This document shows, one piece after another, positions 12,566 through 23,942 of a DNA stretch of 61,879 nucleotides. The DNA comes from Anaeromyces robustus (Eukaryota > Neocallimastigomycota > Neocallimastigomycetes > Neocallimastigales > Neocallimastigaceae). Location: contig MCFG01000394.1 in NCBI GenBank assembly GCA_002104895.1, positions 1 through 61,879 of the forward strand, written 5' to 3'. The notes below the pieces were generated by a model, which saw only the letters and a program-made list of their open reading frames with translations, had not been told where the DNA came from and did not search any database. Both the position numbers and the translations under genes were made by a program. Numbering within the stretch: position 1 is the stretch's first letter; each line of letters begins with the position of its first letter.

Positions 12566-14409
12566 TTAATCATTTTTTTTTCTTTTTGTAGCACTTCTTA
12601 ATCTTTTATACATACCATCAGATTCTTGATCAGTTTTTCTTTTATTTTTAGAATTAGGTTGATCAATTTTTCTTTTATTTTCAGATTTAGGATATTCATC
12701 AACTGATATTTTTTTTAATTCATTATCACGTTCTTCTATTATACATGAATATAATTTATTTTCTGTATTTAAATTTATTCCTAATAATAAAATATTTCCC
12801 TCATATCCATCATTATTTAAGCCATGATAATATTTTTTTCGATGTATTTGTTTAAGGGCTTTTTTTGCTGAACCATTCATTTTCAATTCTATTATAATAA
12901 CTGCTTTCCTTTTGTCTTTTGGATAAAATATAAAATCTGAAATTCCTTTTCCTTTACCTACTTCATCAACTATATAATTAATCCTAGCATTAAAATAAGC
13001 AAACTCTACAACATGTTTTAAATTACCATGATCCATTTTATCTCCTGGTTTGATATTTTCCATATGAGAGTTTTCTAAAATTTTACATATTTCTTTTGGA
13101 TTTATTTCTAATGTCATTTCTAACATCTTTCCGGAATTATTTATCATATTATAATAATAATAATACTCCAGATCTTTATATTTTCTTAAAACATTTATAA
13201 ATTTTTCTTCTAATTCTTTATTTGGAATAGAAATTTTTCCGTCATAATAAGTTAAGAATCCAAACGTAACCATTTTCGAATATAATTCGGCTTTCAATTT
13301 TTTTTCATTTGTTTTTTCATTTGTTTCTTTATTATTTGTTGAACTATTTAAATTATTTTCTGTTCCAAAACCTTTTAATTCTATTTCTATATTTTTTCCT
13401 TTAATTAATTCTAAAATATTATCTTTTACACCTAAAATATTAAAATTAATTATATTGACTAATTCATCAAAACCTCCTGTTTTTGTCCAATAATTCTTAA
13501 TCCTATCTTTGACTAAAGCATGATATATTGACCATGGATTAAAGATTTTTTCACCGTTGTACGCTTTATATCCATTATACCAATTTTCTAAATCTTCATA
13601 TTTAATTTTACTACTTTTATTAATTTTTTTATTTTTTTCACAAAGATCGCGAACTTCTTGTTCCGTAAAACCAAAATATTGATAATATTTTTTATCTTTT
13701 AGCATAGAATATTCATCAAAACAATTTAGGGTTGATTGAGAAAACTCTTTTGCTATTGGTGATATTCCAGTCATATAAGCAAAGGCTGAATAACATTTAT
13801 CTTTTATTAATGATTTCAAAAATCGAATATATTTAACTTTTTCTTTAGGAGAAAAGTCATTATTAAAAATTATATAATCCCATTCATCAATAATAATAAT
13901 AAATTTTTCTCCTGTTTTCTCATACATATTTTGTAAATTTACAAGTATTTTATTACAAGGTTTTTTTTCCACTTTATATTTTTGATAAAATTCTATAATA
14001 TCTTGTTTAAATATATTATTAATTTTTCGTTTAAATTTTTTACATTTTTTGCATGAAAAAAGATCAGATGAAAAACAAAATATAGGGTATGATATTTTCC
14101 TTGAAATTCTCTATACTGTTCTATTTCTTTTTTTTTTTCAGTTTCATCTGAACTTTTTCCTTTGGAAACTTTAAGTTTATCAAATATTTCTTGAGAATCA
14201 AATCCTTTACTATAATATGTAGTTAACAAGGCAGCTATTGATGTTTTCCCAAATCTTCTTGGTTTTGTAATACATACATTTTTACGGCCATCTTTACCGA
14301 TTAATTTATTAAAATCATTTATAATATTTGATTTATCAACAAAGAATTCTTGGTTAAGTAAACATTTAAATTTTTCATACATGTTTCCATTATCAATTAT
14401 TAATCCCAT
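12566..14409 (-). pseudogene. AAA-ATPase-like / PD-(D/E)XK (DUF1703) gene, one frameshift
   Basis: Minus strand, start ATG at 14409 (MGLIIDNGNMYEKFKCLLNQ). Residues 30-60 hold FVDKSNIINDFNKLI and the P-loop PRRFGKTSIAALL. After about 115 codons the frame slips by one in a T-run near 14075 (YFVF|SSDLFSCKKCK) and continues into IIIIDEWDYIIF (Walker B), the NPWSIYHAL and TGGFDELV motifs, and a C-terminal nuclease fold: GKGISDFIFYPKD, then VIIIELKMN, then KKALKQIHRKKYYHGL. That is the order AAA-ATPase_like (PF09820) then PDDEXK_9 (PF08011), a family very abundant in gut fungi, probably bacterial or mobile in origin; function unknown. The tail has basic repeats (NKRKIDQ, NKRKTDQ, KRLRSATKRKK) that look like nuclear targeting. 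Only one shift, so an assembly indel is possible. Confidence 0.85.
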
Positions 14410-14946
14410 TTTTTGTATTTTACTAACTTTTTTTTTTTTATTTATAATAAATAAAATTTTTTAAAAATACTGCTCTTGAATTATATTTTTAATGAACAAA
14501 TTTTAATTTATTAAAAATAAAATAAATAATAATTTATTAATTTATTCTATTATATATATATAATAAATATCTTTAATTTATGTAAAAAAAAAAAATAAAA
14601 ATAAAAAAAATAATATATATAATAAATACCTTATAATTTTTGTAAAAATAAAATATTACGAATTAAATATATGCTTCTATTTTTTATTTATATATCTTTG
14701 AAATTTTTGATGTTAGATATGAATTCAATTGATATAAAGAGTTACATTTTAGTTAGAATAAAATAATTTTTATCATACGTTATGAATTAATTTATATTAT
14801 TATTAAATATTAATATATTTAATATTATTTGTTATAATAATAATAATCTATAAATTTTTTATAATTTTTTTTTACATTTTTTTTTTTTTATTTTATTCTA
14901 TCTTAAAATATATATATTAAAAAATATATAATTAAAATTTAATAAC
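14410..14946. other. AT-rich upstream region, nothing recognised
   Basis: Low-complexity A/T upstream of the DUF1703 gene and left of the LTR element. No promoter motif I can defend. Confidence 0.6.
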
Positions 14947-15193
14947 TGTCAGAATAATATTTATTGTGTTTATCATAACATAATTAACTTATATTATTTA
15001 TATAAATAAATAACCCCTTAATATTATTGTATCAACCAATAGAAATAATATTTAATCTTTTATTAAATATAAATAGGAAATAAATTCTCTATTTATTCTT
15101 TTGATTAAGAAAGATAATATGTAGTAAATTATTATAAAATATAATAAAGTATCTTAACATAAAATAATAAATATTTATATATTAATTTTGAAA
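14947..15193 (+). repeat. Left LTR
   Basis: Begins TGTCAG, ends TTTTGAAA. Partner of 15985-16233. Confidence 0.85.
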
Positions 15194-15520
15194 GATTAAG
15201 AGTCTCCACTCACTATAATTGAGCTTTATATAATTTAAGTATTAAATTATAAATATTATAAATGATAATTTTTTATAAATAAATATAAACTAACTCATAT
15301 ATATATATATATACATATAAATGTTTAACTGAAGAACTAATTAATCAAAATCATTCAAAATAAAAATATTAATTACATAATAAAGTATATAAAAATGTAA
15401 AAATTTTTGAAATTATATTTTTGTTTGAACTGAATCTTGTCAACCAAACATTTATATCTAAGCTGAAATTATGTCAGCCAAAAATTTTTTTGAACTGAAA
15501 TTATGTCAGTCATATCATTT

Positions 15521-15696
15521 TTAAGATTAAGTCAGCCACATTTATTTGAGCTGAATTATATTCTTTAAGATTAAGTCAGCCACATTTATTTGAGCTGAAT
15601 TATATTCTTTAAGATTAAGTCAGCCACATTTATTTGAGCTGAATTATATTCTTTAAGATTAAGTTAGCCACATTTATTTGAACTGAATTATATTCC
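15521..15696 (+). repeat. Four-copy 44-bp tandem repeat inside LTR element
   Basis: The unit begins TTAAGATTAAGTCAGCCACA and ends GCTGAATTATATTC. The fourth copy has two substitutions (GTTAGCC, GAACTG). Related half-units (GAACTGAAATTATGTCAGCC) lie just upstream at 15425-15500 and downstream at 15755-15785. Confidence 0.9.
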
Positions 15697-15984
15697 ATTA
15701 AAATTATAATATTAATAATACTTTATTTTCTAAATGATATTTTATTTTTACTTTGAGCTGTTTATAAAAATTATGTCAGCCAAGTATAAATAATTAGAAA
15801 TAAATTAACCAATAGAGTAATTAATATAAATAAAACTAATAAAATAATAATATTAATTAAACAATATTATATGTACATGAAATATTAAAATTAAATTATA
15901 ATCAAAATATTTGTATAAATTTTCATATAAAATTAAATTTAAAATAATAAATTAATCTTATAGAAAGATTAATTTAAGGAGGAA

Positions 15985-16233
15985 TGTCAGAATAATATTT
16001 ATTGTGTTTTATCATAACATAATTAACTTATATTATTTATATAAATAAATAACCCCTTAATATTATTGTATCAACCAATAGAAATAATATTTAATCTTTT
16101 TATTAAATATAAATAGGAAATAAATTCTCTATTTATTCTTTTGATTAAGAAAGATAATATGTAGTAAATTATTATAAAATATAATAAAGTATCTTAACAT
16201 AAAATAATAAATATTTATATATTAATTTTGAAA
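15985..16233 (+). repeat. Right LTR
   Basis: Partner of 14947-15193, directly preceded by the purine tract AAGGAGGAA (15976-15984). Confidence 0.85.
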
Positions 16234-16239
16234 ATAACA

Positions 16240-17285
16240 ATATAATCTTAACATATTATTACAATAAACAATAAAATATTAATATTAATAATAATATATA
16301 TAATATAAATTAATTCATATCATGTGATAAATTATTGGATAGGTTGCTTTTGATAGTATAAATTCTATTTTATTAATTATTTAATTTTTTATTAATTCTA
16401 TTTTATTAATTTAAATATTCAAAAATCTAATCTAAAATTTATATGATTGTTTAGTTAACGTTGAAGTAAAAATATTGTTAAACATGAAATCAATTTATTA
16501 ACAACATCTATTTTTATTGATATTTCTATTTTTATTTAAATTATGAAGTAAATAATTAATATATTAATTTAAATGAATTTTAAAATTCATATTTATAATT
16601 CAAATATTAAACATATATTACAATATTTTTAAAAGAATATTATTTATTTTTAATTTACAATATCATTCTTATTACTTAATAATTTTATTAAAAATTATAA
16701 TATCCTTATAGCTATTTTAACTATATATATATAATAAAAATAGCTATAGAGATGATTATAAAAAATATTTAAATTATATTAAAGTTAATTTTAATTTATA
16801 CTATTTATTTTTCTTTCAATAAATCAACTTCAAAGCTAAAATTTTAATTTAAAGAACCAATAAAAATTAGTTTTTGATTATAAAAAAAAAAAGTTTAAAA
16901 TTATTATAATTATTATTATTATTATTATTAAAATGTATGGATTCATTATTAAATACGTATAATTTATAAATAAATATATAAAAAATTTTTTTTGAACATA
17001 TTATTTATATAATATTATATAATAATTATTAATAAAAGCGAAATAAATGTTTTTATACAATGATACAAAAAATAATAATAATTGTGATAATAAAAAAAAA
17101 AAGTTCTAAATTATAATTGAGAGGTTTCCTTGGTAACCATTATTAAATATTGGATCCATTATTAAATTAGTGTTTAAAGTACATCTAAAATGTATGAGAA
17201 TTACCAAAGGGAGTTGACGTCGAAATAGTAAGACAAAGAATTTTTTTTTATTCATATCTTTTTTCATCTAATTTAGCGACTTGTA
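16240..17285. other. AT-rich intergenic DNA
   Basis: No gene seen. A slightly GC-richer patch at 17110-17290 (GGTTTCCTTGGTAACC and nearby) shows no clear frame. Confidence 0.5.
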
Positions 17286-17289
17286 TGAA

Positions 17290-17640
17290 TAAAATAAGTT
17301 TTATAAATATTGGTAAAACCAATCAAGAATTTACATAGGGGTTAAGAAATCATTTTCATTAATGGAAACAATTAATTTCTTATTATAATTTAGTAATAAT
17401 ATTACAATATTATCATTATTATTCTTGATCGCTTCAAGTAACGGATAATTTCCATTGTATTCCTTTTTCATTAATGACTATATTTGTTTTATCATATTCT
17501 AATAATGTTGTAATCATTTCAATATTATTATATTTTATAGCTTCCAGTAAAGGGAAATTACCATTAACATCCTTTTCATTAATATTTAATTTTTCTTTTT
17601 TATAATTTTCTTTACCATCACCTAAAAATAATCAACAAAA
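17290..17640 (-). pseudogene. Last exon of an ankyrin-type gene, frameshifted
   Basis: On the minus strand a 3' splice site (GATTATTTTTAG) leads into GDGKENYKKEKLNINEKD, then VNGNFPLLEAIKYNNIEMI. After TNIVINEK a one-base slip near 17460 leads to NGNYPLLEAIKNNNDNIVIL, ending FLTPM and TAA. 'DVNGNxPLLEAIxxNNxxxIxxLLxY' is the ankyrin variant common in this window's genes. Upstream exons are not recognisable, so the gene is a relic or its start is unresolved. Confidence 0.6.
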
Positions 17641-18960
17641 AAATAGAATTTGATAATATTTTTAATTTTTAATAAAAATTTTTTTAAATATGTATTCATA
17701 TTAAGAGTAGTATATCTTATCATCAAAAAAAAGAAAAAGAAGAAGAAAAAAAAAAAACTGGAAATAAAGAAATATTTTTAATTAAATGAAAAAAAATTTT
17801 TTTTATTAATAAAAAATAAAATTAAATTAATAATAAAAGAATAAAATTAAATTAAAAATAAAATAAATTTTAAGGTAAAATAAATAAAATTAATAATAAA
17901 CTATATAGAAAATATGAATGGTATATTAACTATTGAAATTTAATTTAAATTATAAATAAATAAAGAAGGAAGAAAAAAAATAAAAATAAAATATTTTTCT
18001 TAGAATAAAAAATTAAATAAATAAAAATTAAAAAAAAAAAAAAAATGTAAAAAGAAATGGAGTTATTTGATAATATAATATAATAAAATAAATTAATTGT
18101 TTAAAAAAAAAAATTCAATTTTTCTAGAAGGGTTAAAACAAATTTAAATTCTTTAAAATTTTAAATAAATGATCACAAAAAATAAATTATTGTTACATGT
18201 TACATTATTACAAATATAAACAAAAATATATTGGCATATTTTATTATCGGTACTGTACCGGCCGATATAATAAATAGTATAAATTTGAATTTATGTTTAA
18301 TTTATTATTGGGTATTATCAAGTTTGTTATTGGTTTTAAGTTAACAAATTAGATATTAAGTTGACATTACATTAGATGGTTAAAGAATTATAAAAATGTT
18401 ATATAAAAATTGTTATAAAATTTAATTAATTAAATGAATTAAATGAATTAATTGAAAAATTAAAAATATTTAAAGTATATTTATTAGACTTTCTACAGAT
18501 CTATAGAAATTCTATAGAATAATTTAAATCTTCTTTTTGTAATAAATGTATTATTAAATATCTTAATGCATTATTTAAAACTTTTATAGTAAATTTTATA
18601 ATTTTAGGTTATATAAAAAAGAAGAAATAAATTTTTATTAAAATATTAGTTCAATTCTATTAAAATTCTATTAAAATATTAATTCAATTCAACTATATTC
18701 TATTCAAATATAATTCAATTTTATTTCAATTTAATTTAATTTAATTCATTTCAAAAAAAAATTTATATATATATATACATATATATGTAAATAGTTGATA
18801 AATTTTAAACTTTTTTTCGTCAGTTAACAAAATTGTAATGATTTTCAAATAATCAAATAAACAAATAAACAAATAAACAAGCAAACAAATAAACAAAAAA
18901 CAAACAAACAAACAAACAAACAAACAAATAAATAAATAAATAAATGAATAAATAAAAAGA
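17640..18960. other. Intergenic region with CGG/CCG palindrome and CAAA/CAAACAAA repeats
   Basis: No gene. A rare G+C patch, TATCGGTACTGTACCGG followed by CCGATA (about 18247-18269), forms nested inverted repeats. Tandem AAAC/AAAT units at 18852-18955 immediately precede the ATG of the secreted-protein relic and probably lie in its leader. Confidence 0.6.
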
Positions 18961-18962
18961 AA

Positions 18963-19530
18963 ATGAAATCATTAACTTTCGCTTTAATTATTCTTACTCT
19001 TATTTTATTATCATGTGTTTTCGGTAAAAGTCTTGATTATAATGAAGATGAAGATAAATTAAGTTCTATCTCTTTTACCACCACCACCACTACTACTATT
19101 ACTTTTACTACTACTGAAAATGATATCAATTCATCATGGGAAAAATGTCTATTTATTTTTAGATAACTTAAATATTTCAGTTGACTACATGTTCCAAGAT
19201 ATTGAATCGTTAAGTAATAATCCTTCTTTAACAAGATTCTTTAGTTTTTAATTCTTTAATAACTAGTCTTTTTAATAAAGGTGATGATATTGCTGATACT
19301 GATGCTGATGCTGAATATGAAAATGAAAATGAAAAATGAAAATGAAAATGAAAAATGAAAATGAAAAATGAAAATGAAAAATGAAAATGAAAATGAAAAT
19401 GAAAATAAAAAAATGAAAATGAAAAATGAAAATGAAAATAAACGAAAGTAGATTACAACGTCGTGGATGCCGTTGGAATTATATGACAGATAATTATCAA
19501 TGTAAATGTGGTGATATAGTTATATAGTTA
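18963..19530 (+). pseudogene. Secreted protein with Glu-Asn repeat, frameshifted
   Basis: ATG at 18963 opens a clear signal peptide (MKSLTFALIILTLILLSCVFG), then an acidic stretch and a Thr run. The frame closes at 19166, but a one-base change near 19147 continues it as FLDNLNISVDYMFQDIES, LSNNPSLTRFFS, then LNSLITSLFNKGDDIADTDA and a GAAAAT repeat encoding Glu-Asn units. Downstream the phrase LQRRGCRWNYMTDNYQC, KCGDIVI ends at a TAG near 19528, giving four Cys-region residues at the C-terminus. Function unknown. The repeat itself mixes GAAAAT and GAAAAAT units, so frame is lost inside it too. Confidence 0.6.
19313..19442 (+). repeat. GAAAAT/GAAAAAT minisatellite in coding relic
   Basis: About 20 units of GAAAAT with scattered seven-base GAAAAAT variants; every seven-base unit shifts the reading frame. 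Confidence 0.9.
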
Positions 19531-19764
19531 ATGTTTTATTTATTTAAAATTTTTTGTCAAGTATTAACAAATATTTAATATTTTATATTTAATTTTTTTT
19601 TGTTCTTGATATAATATAAATAAAAAGTAGTTATGAAAGGTTATAAAAATAAATATAACAGTTGTTACATATTAAATTAATAAATATATATATATATTTT
19701 GATAAGAGAAGGAGATTAGTTATTTATTTAGTTATATTCAACAAAAGATTTATTTCAAATAACA

Positions 19765-19808
<44 letters not shown>

Positions 19809-20140
19809 GAAAATACTAAATATTAAATAATAATATAAAATAAAAGAACACAATAATTGGGGAAAAAAATAGAACAAAATAATAAAAAAATTAAAATCAT
19901 AAAATAAAAATATTCATTAGTTATTAAAAATTACAATTTTAATTATTAATCTTTTAATTGAATATATATAATATATAAACTAGGTAATAATCTATGTAAA
20001 AGCTTAAACAAAAAAAAAAAAAAAATAGCAATGAAATAAGTTTATATGTTGTATCAATTGATAATAAAAATCTTAATGAAATAAAATCATAATCACTAAA
20101 TGACTTTTTTTTCTATATCCATTTAAATTATTATTAACAT
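19531..20140. other. AT-rich spacer with long T-tract
   Basis: A pure T run of about 37 bases lies at 19769-19805. No coding signal. Confidence 0.6.
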
Positions 20141-20149
20141 TTGTTATTA

Positions 20150-21100
20150 AAGTTAATGATTTTTATTTTTGAAGTATCAATCAATCATATATTTAGATTT
20201 TTTATTATCATATTTTTTAACTCAAAAAATGCACATATTTTATCATCTTTACTATCTTTAACAATAAAATGTAATATGTAATATATTTTTATTACCGTTA
20301 TTTTCTTTTATTAAAGTAAAATCTGCTTTTGCTTTAATATTTTTATAATAGGTATCTTGATCGAAAAATAATTCATAACAATTTTTAGTATTAATATAAC
20401 TTTCACCTATATCTTTATATATTTCAGAATTTACATTCATTAGATTACTACCATTTTTATATATTTTTAATATATTATATTATTATTTCCAGTAACACCA
20501 TTCTTAATAAATTCTTTAAAATTATAATTATTATAATATTGATGTTCTTTACTACTAAAATTTGGATTTTCTACTTTCCTATCATAAATAGACATAATAT
20601 TTAATCCTTTGTTACTGTCAATTAATTTAATTCCTGTTAGCTTTCTAAATATATTTATATTTTCCATATGATCTTCAAATTCCTTTTCCATTCCAAGAGG
20701 ATCATTTTTATATTTATTATATATGGATCATTTAGATGTGCAATATATTGATAACCTAATCTATCACATACTATTATTTCAGCTGATTTATATAATTCTT
20801 TAAACCTTCTTTCAATTTCTTCCGTTTGTATAAAATCAGTAACATAGTTAGAATCAAGATTTAACTCCATTTAATTTTGGAATTATTTCAGTAATATCTT
20901 TAATATATTTATTATTGTCACTATTATTTATACTAATATTAATTTTTTTAAAGGTTTTCCATCTAAATCTTTAACTATATTACCATTATGATCACCAACT
21001 GATAAAATTAATAAAGCTATCTGTAAATACAATCAATCTTAGTAATAAATACTAACAATAAAATAATATTATTTGATAACATTCATTTTAATAAATATTT
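20150..21100 (-). pseudogene. Decayed gene of unknown function, probably secreted
   Basis: Three overlapping minus-strand frames join into one protein if two or three single-base shifts are allowed: a hydrophobic start (LSNNIILLL then IALLILSVGDHNG), IVKDLDGKPLKK, then NLDSNYVTDFIQTEEIERRF, KELYKSAEIIVCDRLGYQYI, AHLNDPYIINIKNDPLG, MEKEFEDHMENINIFRKLTG, then FIKNGVTGN, NVNSEIYKDIGESYINTKN, and AKADFTLIKENNGNKN. No family recognised. Four breaks make it a pseudogene unless they are assembly indels. It lies tail-to-head upstream of the ankyrin relic's 3' end. Confidence 0.5.
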
Positions 21101-21275
21101 TTTATACCGTTTTTTTTTTCTTTAAAAAAAAAATCATTTATAAATATAAAATAATATTTTAAAAATTATTATTAAAAAAAAAATATTTAAATTTATTATT
21201 AATTTCAGTATATCAATATAATATAATATAATTTATTAATTTATTAAATTAGTAATTAATACTTTACTCTATATA

Positions 21276-22279
21276 TTATTTTACACCAATATCAATTAAA
21301 AACTCTATATTTCTTATATTATATAAACAGGCTACTTTTAATAATGAATCACCGTATTTATTTTTTATATTTAGTTTTGTTCCATTTTCAATAAATATTT
21401 TAAGTACATTACTATATAAATATCGACAAACTTCAAATATTGGCGTTTCACCTTCATTATTTTGTATATTTATATTTGCCTCTTTTTTAATTAAATATAT
21501 TCCATTAAAGATTCTTTTCCTACAAATTTATAATATTTACAAGTCATATGCAATGGTGTATTTCCTTCATTATCTTGTTTATTAATATCAGCACCATAAT
21601 CAACCAATACTTTTACTACTCTTTCATTTCCATATTTTTACAAGCTATTATTAAAGGAGTTTCTCCTTTATTATTTGATTTATTTATATCTGCATCATGT
21701 TTTATTAAAAATATTACATTTTCTTCATTAAGCGTAGTTCGAGATAAATTTATTAATGGTATATTACCTTCATTATCTTGCGCATTTATATTTGCTCCAC
21801 GTTTTAATAATTTATCTAATGTATATTTGCGGGTGCCATATCTATAGTGTATACAAGCTTTATGTAATGGTGTTTCACCTTTATTATTTTGTATATATAT
21901 CAATATTATATTCTTTACTAAATAATGATAGTGGTTTAATATAATTACCTCTCATAGCACCTATATGTAATAATGTATTATTTTCATTATCTTTTATATA
22001 AATATAAGCACCATATTTATTAATTAACATATCCATTATATCTTTACAATTATGGTAAGAAGCAATAAATAAAGGATTAACTATTCTTCGAACGCTATAT
22101 TTATCAGTACTATTTTCATCATAATAGCCATATCTATCAATTACATTAAAATTAATCACAGAATTACATTTATCTTCTTTTTCTTTAATTAATAATAATT
22201 CAAATTCTTTTTTTGAAATTCTTGTTTTATTTTTATAATATAAAAGTAACTTTAAAATAATGATGATATGAAAATTCAT
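21276..22279 (-). pseudogene. Ankyrin-repeat gene with several frameshifts
   Basis: ATG at 22279 begins MNFHIIIILKLLLYYKN. Ankyrin repeats follow in order: PLFIASYHNCKDIMDML, NNTLLHIGAMRGNYIKPL, GETPLHKACIHYRYGT, GNIPLINLSRTTLNEEN, GETPLIIACKN, GNTPLHMTCKYYKFVG, GETPIFEVCRYLYSNVLKI and GDSLLKVACLYNIRNIEFL, ending IGVK and TAA at 21276. Each has the G-x-TPL-H-x-A core of the repeat. The frame slips near 21895, 21640 and 21500, each time beside an A/T run, so about nine repeats are spread over four frames. Role would be protein-protein binding in the cytoplasm. Intact apart from those slips; true decay versus assembly indels is undecided. Confidence 0.8.
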
Positions 22280-22414
22280 ATAATAAAAATAACTAACAAA
22301 AAAAAGGTCTTTGAAGTAAAAAGAAAAGAAAAATTATAAAATAAAAGGAAAAAACATATTATATTTAAAAAATACTTTTTAAAAAAAAAGATAATAAGAA
22401 ACTTTATATAAAAA

Positions 22415-22489
22415 TTGTAATAAAATAAAATAAAATAAAATAAAATAAAATAAAATAAAATAAAATAAAATAAAATAAAATAAAATAAA

Positions 22490-22565
<76 letters not shown>

Positions 22566-22730
22566 AAATAAAATAAAATAAAAAAAAAAAAAAAAAATAA
22601 AATAAAATAAAATAAAATAAAAAAAATAAAATAAAATAAAATAAAATAAAATAAAATAAAATAAAATAAAATAAAATAAAATAAAATAAAATAAAATAAA
22701 ATAAAATAAAATAATAAAAATAAAATAAAT
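22415..22730. repeat. AAAAT arrays and long poly(A)
   Basis: AAAAT units (22421-22493), about 70 mostly uninterrupted A residues (22492-22562), then further AAAAT units to about 22712. The minus-strand open frame here (poly-Phe/Leu/Tyr) is an artefact. Confidence 0.95.
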
Positions 22731-23222
22731 ATTTTTAAATAAATAATCAAATATAATAATATTACAAATTAAAATTGTGGTTAAATAGATTTTTATTTTT
22801 AATCAATTATAATTTATGTTATACAAAATTTATTTAATAATTGTATAAATTAATGTATAAATTAATGGATAATGAAAAATAAGTTTTTAATAATTTTATT
22901 TTCTTTTTCTTTTCTTTTTTTTTTTTTTTTAAAGTTAAATATATTAACTTTTAAAAATAAAAAGAAAATAAATAATTCTTTTTAAATAATAAAATTTAAA
23001 AAGAAAAAAAAAAAAATAAATAAATATTTATATAAATATATAAATATATAAATATATAAATATATATAAATATATAAATATATAAATATATAAATATATA
23101 TAATATTATTAATTATATTAATAATTAATAATTAAAATAATTAATAATTTAAAATAATTTATAATTAATATAATAATATTTTATTAATAATAATTATAAA
23201 TATATAATATCATTATATATCA
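22731..23222. other. Upstream region of the cysteine-rich protein gene
   Basis: A/T-only leader with TA(A)TA repeats at 23024-23110. No defined promoter element. Confidence 0.5.
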
Positions 23223-23942
23223 ATGAATATTAATAGTTTATATATTATTTTATTAATATCTATTATTTCTAGAGTTAATTCTACTAATATTTCAAAATTA
23301 TTAAAAAGAAATATAGAATTTGACGAAGGAACCTATTATAATAGTTTAAGTGAAGAATGTATTGAAGAAGATCAACATTCTGAAATTAGTAATAATTGTA
23401 TGCCTGCCATTACTTTAAGTAATTATAAAGAAAAATGTGCAAGTATTAAATCAGAGTTATGTCAAACTTTTTATAATGATCCAAATCCATTAAAATATTA
23501 TCCAATTTGTAGTCAATCTCCTCAATATCAAGAATATCTTCAACCCAATACACTTTTTTTTTTTAAAAATTTTTTTGAACTTGATTGTTTAACCGATGAA
23601 AATGATAATTTATGTCCATTTTCTTTATCTCAAATTACAGGAGGAGACCATTCAGGTGTTTTAGAAAATAATTGTAAATCCAAAAAATGTACTGAATCTA
23701 CCCTTAAATTACTTAAAAACTTTAATAATGATCAATTTAAAGCTTATGAAAATTTATCATTTACTTCTGGATCATTTTCTCATGAAGCCTCAACCATAAC
23801 TAATAATTTAATTTCTAATATGGAATCTGAAGAATGTCAATCTATGCATTCAAATAATAATACTACTAGTAATGCTAATTCTATTAAAATTAATAATAAT
23901 ATTTTATTAATTATGTTAATTTTACTAATATTTTTTTATTAA
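23223..23942 (+). CDS. Secreted cysteine-rich protein, probably GPI-anchored
   Basis: An intact 239-residue single-exon frame. Residues 1-20 are a signal peptide (MNINSLYIILLISIISRVNS). The body has about 12 Cys, including ECIEEDQHSEISNNC, EKCASIKSELCQTF, YPICSQSPQYQEYL, LDCLTDENDNLCPF and NNCKSKKCTES. The C-terminus is an Asn/Ser/Thr-rich stalk (SNNNTTSNANS) followed by a hydrophobic end (ILLIMLILLIFFY), the layout of a GPI-anchor signal. I do not recognise a named family; such cysteine-rich surface proteins occur as lineage-specific families in gut fungi. The start is the first ATG and is required for the signal peptide. Confidence 0.8.
   Translation: MNINSLYIILLISIISRVNSTNISKLLKRNIEFDEGTYYNSLSEECIEEDQHSEISNNCMPAITLSNYKEKCASIKSELCQTFYNDPNPLKYYPICSQSPQYQEYLQPNTLFFFKNFFELDCLTDENDNLCPFSLSQITGGDHSGVLENNCKSKKCTESTLKLLKNFNNDQFKAYENLSFTSGSFSHEASTITNNLISNMESEECQSMHSNNNTTSNANSIKINNNILLIMLILLIFFY

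Larger units (their letters stand above)
14947..16233 (+). mobile_element. Complete short LTR retroelement (non-autonomous, TRIM/LARD-like)
   Basis: Two near-identical terminal direct repeats, 14947-15193 (247 bp) and 15985-16233 (249 bp), both start TGTCAGAATAATATT and end ATTAATTTTGAAA. They differ by a few single-base indels (for example GTTTATC versus GTTTTATC). The element is flanked by the 5-bp duplication ATAAC (14942-14946 and 16234-16238). A purine-rich AAGGAGGAA directly precedes the right repeat, as a polypurine tract should in plus orientation. The 791-bp interior has no open frame and carries a 44-bp tandem repeat. This is the structure of a non-autonomous LTR element. The ends do not close with the usual CA, and no convincing tRNA primer site was recognised just after the left repeat. 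Confidence 0.85.

Noticed and set aside
22379-22750. 123-codon minus frame of Phe/Leu/Tyr
   Set aside because: Translation of an AAAAT/poly(A) array; no coding character.
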